Shown here one piece after another: positions 60,340 to 64,000 of a stretch of 64,000 nucleotides of DNA (position 1 is the stretch's first letter; the number at the start of each line of letters is the position of its first letter). Under the pieces are notes generated by a model that ran no database searches, was not told where the DNA came from, and saw nothing but the letters and a program-made list of their open reading frames with translations. Both the position numbers and the translations under genes were made by a program. The stretch spans positions 449,686 to 513,685 of the forward strand of contig NW_012236525.1 in NCBI RefSeq assembly GCF_000787575.1, given 5' to 3'. This stretch comes from Acytostelium subglobosum LB1 (Eukaryota > Evosea > Eumycetozoa > Acytosteliales > Acytosteliaceae).

Positions 60340-61120
60340 TTATCGGTTGCTTGCCAAGGTGAACAAACCAGAGCACAGAGCAAAGAAACATGCAACAAGT
60401 GTGGCCCACCTATAGTATGATGAAGAATGACATGTTAATGTTAATATTGATGTATGAGTGACAAAGAGAATCCATCCAATCAATGAATGAATATACATAC
60501 CATCCACCACCTGGAATCCATTTGAAGTTGTCGTCAGAACCGTAAATGTTCTTGCACCAACGGTCTTTGCAGGAGTTGAATCCATTAGAGTCATCGTTAA
60601 AGGCCTTTGGCAGACCCAACAGGGTAAAGAAGGAAATAAACAAGATGGCAACGGCAGCACATGAGGTACCAATGCACAGAATCTTCCAGACTATTGAACG
60701 GCAGAGCTTGGGCGAGAGCAGGAGAATCAATTGGAGCAGACCGGCACCAAGTGACAGAGCGGCACCAATCACCAAAAAGGATAAACAAGTGTCGAATATT
60801 TGACCAGTCTTCTCCATCTTGTTCAAGATTGTGATTCCAGCGCAGCTCTCCAACTTATCATACTTCAAAGTATTGGACTATAATTGAGTGATTTAGTGAA
60901 TGGGTTAGTGAATGAATAAGATACATGTATAGTGAATGTATTGTATTGTACATACATTATCACCAATCTCACACTTATAATCCTTCCATCTGAAGGTGGC
61001 AACGGCATCATTATTACTAAATGGTATATTATATGTGATCTGGTACCATGGCAGGATGAATCCAATCACGCAGCCAATCACCACAACGACAGACAAGGCA
61101 ATTCCAATCTTTAATTTCAT
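60340..61120 (-). CDS. Four-span membrane protein, tetraspan family member 3
   Basis: Exons 61120-60956, 60877-60501 and 60409-60340 join in phase to 203 residues. Four helices are visible: IGIALSVVVVIGCVIGFIL, FLVIGAALSLGAGLLQLIL, LCIGTSCAAVAILFISFF and WATLVACFFALCSGLF. The last loop reads FNSCKDRWCKNIYGS then FKWIPGGGWW, the same Cys-Cys plus aromatic-Pro-Gly pattern as the tandem pair at 26.3-28.3 kb, though here the Cys spacing is four. The third intron splits the GGGWW motif. It is the most diverged of the three copies. No function is known from the sequence. Confidence 0.8.
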
Positions 61121-62018
61121 TCTTTATATATTTGTTAAGTATTATTTATATAGATATATATATAATATATTTGAATTGATAAGTAAACAATACTGACCAA
61201 CAGATGTTGTTTAAAAAGTAAGTTGATTGGATGCATCATGACATGGTACCAAAGTGTACATTGTTGGTGATATCATAAGAGGGGCGAGGTTGGAGCAGAG
61301 GAGAAATAGCTTACCATTAATTAATTAAGACCAACAAACAACAGATTGGTGTTTGATATTTGCATCATGATCAAGTATGATTGATGGGCAAAGTCAACAA
61401 TATATGAATGGAATCAATAATTCTCTTAAACTCCATCATTCAGGGCCATCTTTGCAAGTGAGACTTACGTCTTTAGACTTATTTTGATTATGAATGTATC
61501 CTGCATTCATTGAAAATCAGATGCTTATGTTGGAGTCTAGTGTGTCAGTATCACCCCTAACGGATTGACATTCACACCCCTCACGCCTCAAGCCTAAGTT
61601 ATGTCTATCTGATGAATGGATGGACCGCCTTTCATTCATCCAGATCCCACCTGTTCAGTAACTTGTGCCGGCGTGTCTTTGTGACTGGTCCACACCGATT
61701 ACATTTACACAAGATGAAGGCAAGTGCCGAGAATGAATGTTTGAACACATCTCGGCAGAGAGACTTGCCCAACACAAGTAGGTTGGTGACGACATTCACG
61801 GGCAACAACATTGTTATTGTATAAATATAACTTTAGGGTATTGGTATGAGTGATTGAAAGATTGAGTGAATGAATTGGATTGATGGAATAATGACAAGAA
61901 GATCAATGACACGATACTGTGTGATTGTGATTGTGTGCACGCCGCTGTTAACAACAGAGTTTTATTCCATATCCTGATGCTGACGACTCATTTTAATACA
62001 TAATTAGTGATTATGTAT
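61121..62018. other. Intergenic, about 0.9 kb
   Basis: Upstream DNA of the third tetraspan gene and 3' DNA of the eS21 gene (both minus). Near 61259-61310 a purine-rich GAGGGGCGAGG stretch occurs. The plus-strand frame 61612-61824 has no family features. Confidence 0.5.
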
Positions 62019-62807
62019 TTAGAAGCTCTTCAAGAATCCCTTCTTCTGAGCGAGTCTGTTGAGAGCCTCGTCGGACTGAGCGTTGTTGCGGACGAAACCA
62101 CAGAAAGCAACGGTGGTCTGCTTTCCGGTGTAGAGTCCCTCAGAGTTCACGTGACCAATGTTGATTTGGACAGAGGCGTGATCCTTGGCAGTGATCAAAC
62201 GGTTGGTGGCAGAGCTATAATATGTTCATTGGTGGATGAGGTTTGGTAACTAGTTAGTCATATGTTACTACTGCGTGACAATCTTGTCTTTCGAACATAA
62301 GTGATCATCAATGATTGTTGTTGTTGTTGTTGTGTTGATTGTCTAACCAAAATGGTTTGTTCTGAACGATTCTTCAATGTTGATTGTTGTTGTTGTGTTG
62401 ATGAAGATATCCTGCATTGTCGCACTGAGAATAGGTCGATCCGAATATTCGCGTAGAGCAACCTAACATTCTGTTTCTTGAATCAAAACGTAGTATTCTC
62501 TGTCCACAACAAAATGAATGAATGTACATTGAAACGAGTAATATTCATTCATTCGTTCGTTCGTTCATTCATTCATTCATTCATTCGTTCATTCATTCAT
62601 TCATTCATATTCGTATTCATTGATCCTTGATAATCGCGACATGATAAATGGTTGAACCAACTAAGTGATATGTTGATAATGATCCTGTCGCATAATGTTG
62701 TTGACTGTGCTGTTTGATACATTGCATTGATAGATAGAGTTGGATGAAGAGACATACCACTTTCTTGGAGTGTACAACTCGATAGTCTTCTTCTCGTCGT
62801 TTTGCAT
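62019..62807 (-). CDS. rps21: 40S ribosomal protein eS21
   Basis: Exons 62807-62758 and 62214-62019 join in phase (TG|C) to 81 residues. The start [17 protein letters not shown], the following [20 protein letters not shown] and the end ESDD-like [18 protein letters not shown] match eukaryotic eS21, including the length. The intron is 543 nt (62215-62757), several times longer than any other in the window, and holds an (ATTC)n tract. Codons are strongly biased to G/C-ending ones, as expected for a ribosomal protein. An upstream perfect palindrome with TCTCGCGAGA lies at 62995-63010, 188 bases before the start codon. Confidence 0.96.
62543..62608. repeat. (ATTC/GTTC)n repeat in the eS21 intron
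   Basis: About sixteen tandem ATTC units, some with a G (GTTC), in the long intron of the eS21 gene. It is the longest microsatellite in the window. Confidence 0.85.
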
Positions 62808-63210
62808 TCTGTTATAGATAGATGGGGACTTGCTGTGCACGGTGATGAATGATAGAGGTGAAAGAGGAAATGAACAAGTCAAACGCGTTCCTCATCAGGC
62901 TCCATCCTTGGTGTGTGAAAATAAAAATTAAAAATAATACAAAAGAAAATCAAGCACCCTCTTACGTAATTGTGTAAAAGTTTTGTAAATGTGTGTGTCT
63001 CGCGAGACACTCCAGGTAAGTAGCAATATATATCTTTATGAACGGATTGCACACATTACGGCGATTGGACCGCAATGGACATTGTTGCGCTAATAATGTT
63101 GATTGATTGATTGATGTCCCAGTGTTTGAGTGAGTGAATGGATTGGTTGATTGAATGATAGAGTTGTTGTCGTTTTATGATGATGTGTACAGTTGGTAAA
63201 GGTGAATACA
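62808..63210. other. Intergenic: eS21 promoter region
   Basis: The spacer between the eS21 start and the RFC3 stop, both minus. It has an A/T-rich strip near 62922-62956 and a perfect palindrome at 62995-63010. No gene is present. Confidence 0.6.
62995..63010. promoter_or_regulatory. Perfect 16-base palindrome GTGTCTCGCGAGACAC
   Basis: A fully palindromic site with core TCTCGCGAGA, two CpGs, in AT-rich DNA 188 bases upstream of the eS21 start codon. The same ten-base core is a known promoter element of housekeeping and ribosomal genes in animals. Use in this organism is an inference. Confidence 0.4.
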
Positions 63211-63965
63211 TTATTGACAATCCATCATGTCCTTGTTGAACTTCTTGTAGATGGACATGAACTTGGCCAGGAATGCTTCCAGATGGAATATTGGTTTGGT
63301 TCCAATTTGAATCCTATGCTCCTGTATGATTGTGATTGATGTTGACGAATGACGAAGGAGTCAGTTGGGGATGTATCATTGAATGATTGAATGAATAGAT
63401 CATACATAAAAGGCAGCCCATTGGATCACTTCACACTTGATCTGTGTATCAATCTTCTCGAGGATGTTCAGTGTCACATGCTTCATGATGAGGTCGGCTG
63501 GGATGCAATGACCTATCAGCTCATAGAGCTTGGCACGGATCTGTTGTAGCTTGGCTGGTGTCTGCTCCATGATGGCATCGTTGGCCACCTGCTGGATGGC
63601 ATTCTCCCAATCCAATAGTGGCAGCTCGTTCGATGTGAATGGATATTGCTTGGCCTTCATCGACTCTAGCAGGAGAAGTGCGTAACGTAGGTTGCCATTT
63701 GATCGCTCGGCGCACGACTTTGACACGTCCTTGGGCAAGTCGAATCGCTCCTTCTTGGCCACCAGTTCCAACACGCGAGAGATGTCCTCAGACGTTGGTG
63801 CTGGGATGCGTACGCCCAGACATCTACTCCTAATTGGATCGATCACCTTTGAAGTACTATCGCAACACATGATCAATCTACAGAATGCTGCATACTTCTC
63901 CATTGTTCTTCTGAGTGCATGTTGTGCGTCCTTTGATAGTCTGTCAACCTCATTCAATACGACAA
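63211..63965 (-). CDS. rfc3: Replication factor C subunit 3 (partial, 3' part)
   Basis: Exons 63965-63416 and 63321-63211 are inside the window; the gene continues beyond 64000, since the first exon here opens in phase 1 after an AG. The 220 visible residues cover the end of the AAA+ core and the C-terminal collar: [20 protein letters not shown] (Walker B and sensor region), [20 protein letters not shown] (sensor 1 and the S-R-C arginine-finger motif), [13 protein letters not shown] (sensor 2) and [20 protein letters not shown]. This matches human RFC3/yeast Rfc5, a subunit of the PCNA clamp loader and of checkpoint loaders. The P-loop lies outside the window. Confidence 0.95.
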
Positions 63966-64000
63966 CTAGAAGTTGAGCGAACGAGTGATTGATTGAATGA

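Noticed and set aside
61612-61824. Plus-strand frame of 70 residues (MNGWTAFHSS...).
   Set aside because: Lies between two minus-strand genes, no domain, no supporting splice sites.
62215-62757. C/D snoRNA in the eS21 intron, from TGATGA and CTGA-like words.
   Set aside because: The boxes lack a proper RTGATGA start, correct spacing and terminal stem.

Overview
The window looks like a gene-dense stretch of a dictyostelid (social amoeba) nuclear genome. The evidence is the gene families present: an FNIP-repeat protein, a tiny HssA/B-like protein, a ComC-like TIG/EGF surface protein, a stand-alone LolD-type ABC ATPase of the Dictyostelium H class, a long-tailed myosin I and a PH/RhoGAP/SH3 protein. 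Poly-Q, poly-N and Asp-rich tracts are also typical. Introns are mostly 45-120 nt, open with GTAAGT/GTATGT and are full of TGAT/TGAA tetranucleotide repeats. Coding DNA is clearly richer in G+C than in D. discoideum, which suggests one of the less AT-biased dictyostelid lineages. I cannot name the species. Two N bases (12511, 12653) show it is a draft assembly.

Layout. 1.5-3.2 kb: ABC ATPase (+). 3.4-6.9 kb: GON4L-like SANT protein (-). 7.1-8.1 kb: RsmE-type rRNA methyltransferase (+). 8.3-11.1 kb: talin-F0/F1-like, PH, RhoGAP, SH3 protein (-). 12.0-15.7 kb: ComC-like surface protein (+). 15.7-22.3 kb: Maf pyrophosphatase, FNIP protein, HssA-like protein and RBR ubiquitin ligase, all (-). 22.3-24.2 kb: gene-poor. 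24.2-25.7 kb: Dus1 tRNA dihydrouridine synthase (-). 26.3-28.3 kb: two related tetraspan membrane proteins (+). 28.6-29.0 kb: a small protein with two BRC-like repeats (+). 29.1-33.8 kb: WD40, PAP2 phosphatase and pfkB kinase (-). 34.0-34.8 kb: p24 cargo receptor (+). 35.0-38.8 kb: ZNF511-like protein, DDX41 and a TPT-family transporter (-). 39.9-40.9 kb: methyltransferase (+). 41.6-47.8 kb: a 14-exon GRAM-C2-MUN-GRAM protein (+). 48.0-51.7 kb: myosin I (-). 52.3-54.8 kb: PCMT-BTB-BTB fusion (-). 55.2-59.5 kb: PH/coiled-coil protein and DDHD phospholipase (+). 59.5-61.1 kb: Mpo1-like protein and a third tetraspan (-). 62.0-64.0 kb: ribosomal protein eS21 and a partial RFC3 (-).

Most genes are unrelated housekeeping or signalling genes, with no operon-like logic. 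Themes that recur are the actin cortex and Rho signalling (myosin I, RhoGAP, PH proteins), membrane traffic (p24, MUN/GRAM, DDHD, PAP2), ubiquitin and F-box-like functions (RBR, FNIP), and nucleic-acid maintenance (RFC3, BRC-like protein, DDX41, Dus1, RsmE).

Most exon joins were checked by hand for phase. Two genes keep unresolved single-base frame breaks (myosin I and the GON4L-like gene) and one is damaged near an N (ComC-like); these look more like assembly errors than biology. I saw no tRNA, rRNA, CRISPR, transposon or virus-like element. The observations most worth following are the small BRC-repeat protein, the PCMT-BTB-BTB fusion, the three-member tetraspan family, the GRAM-flanked MUN protein, and the perfect TCTCGCGAGA-centred palindrome upstream of the eS21 gene.
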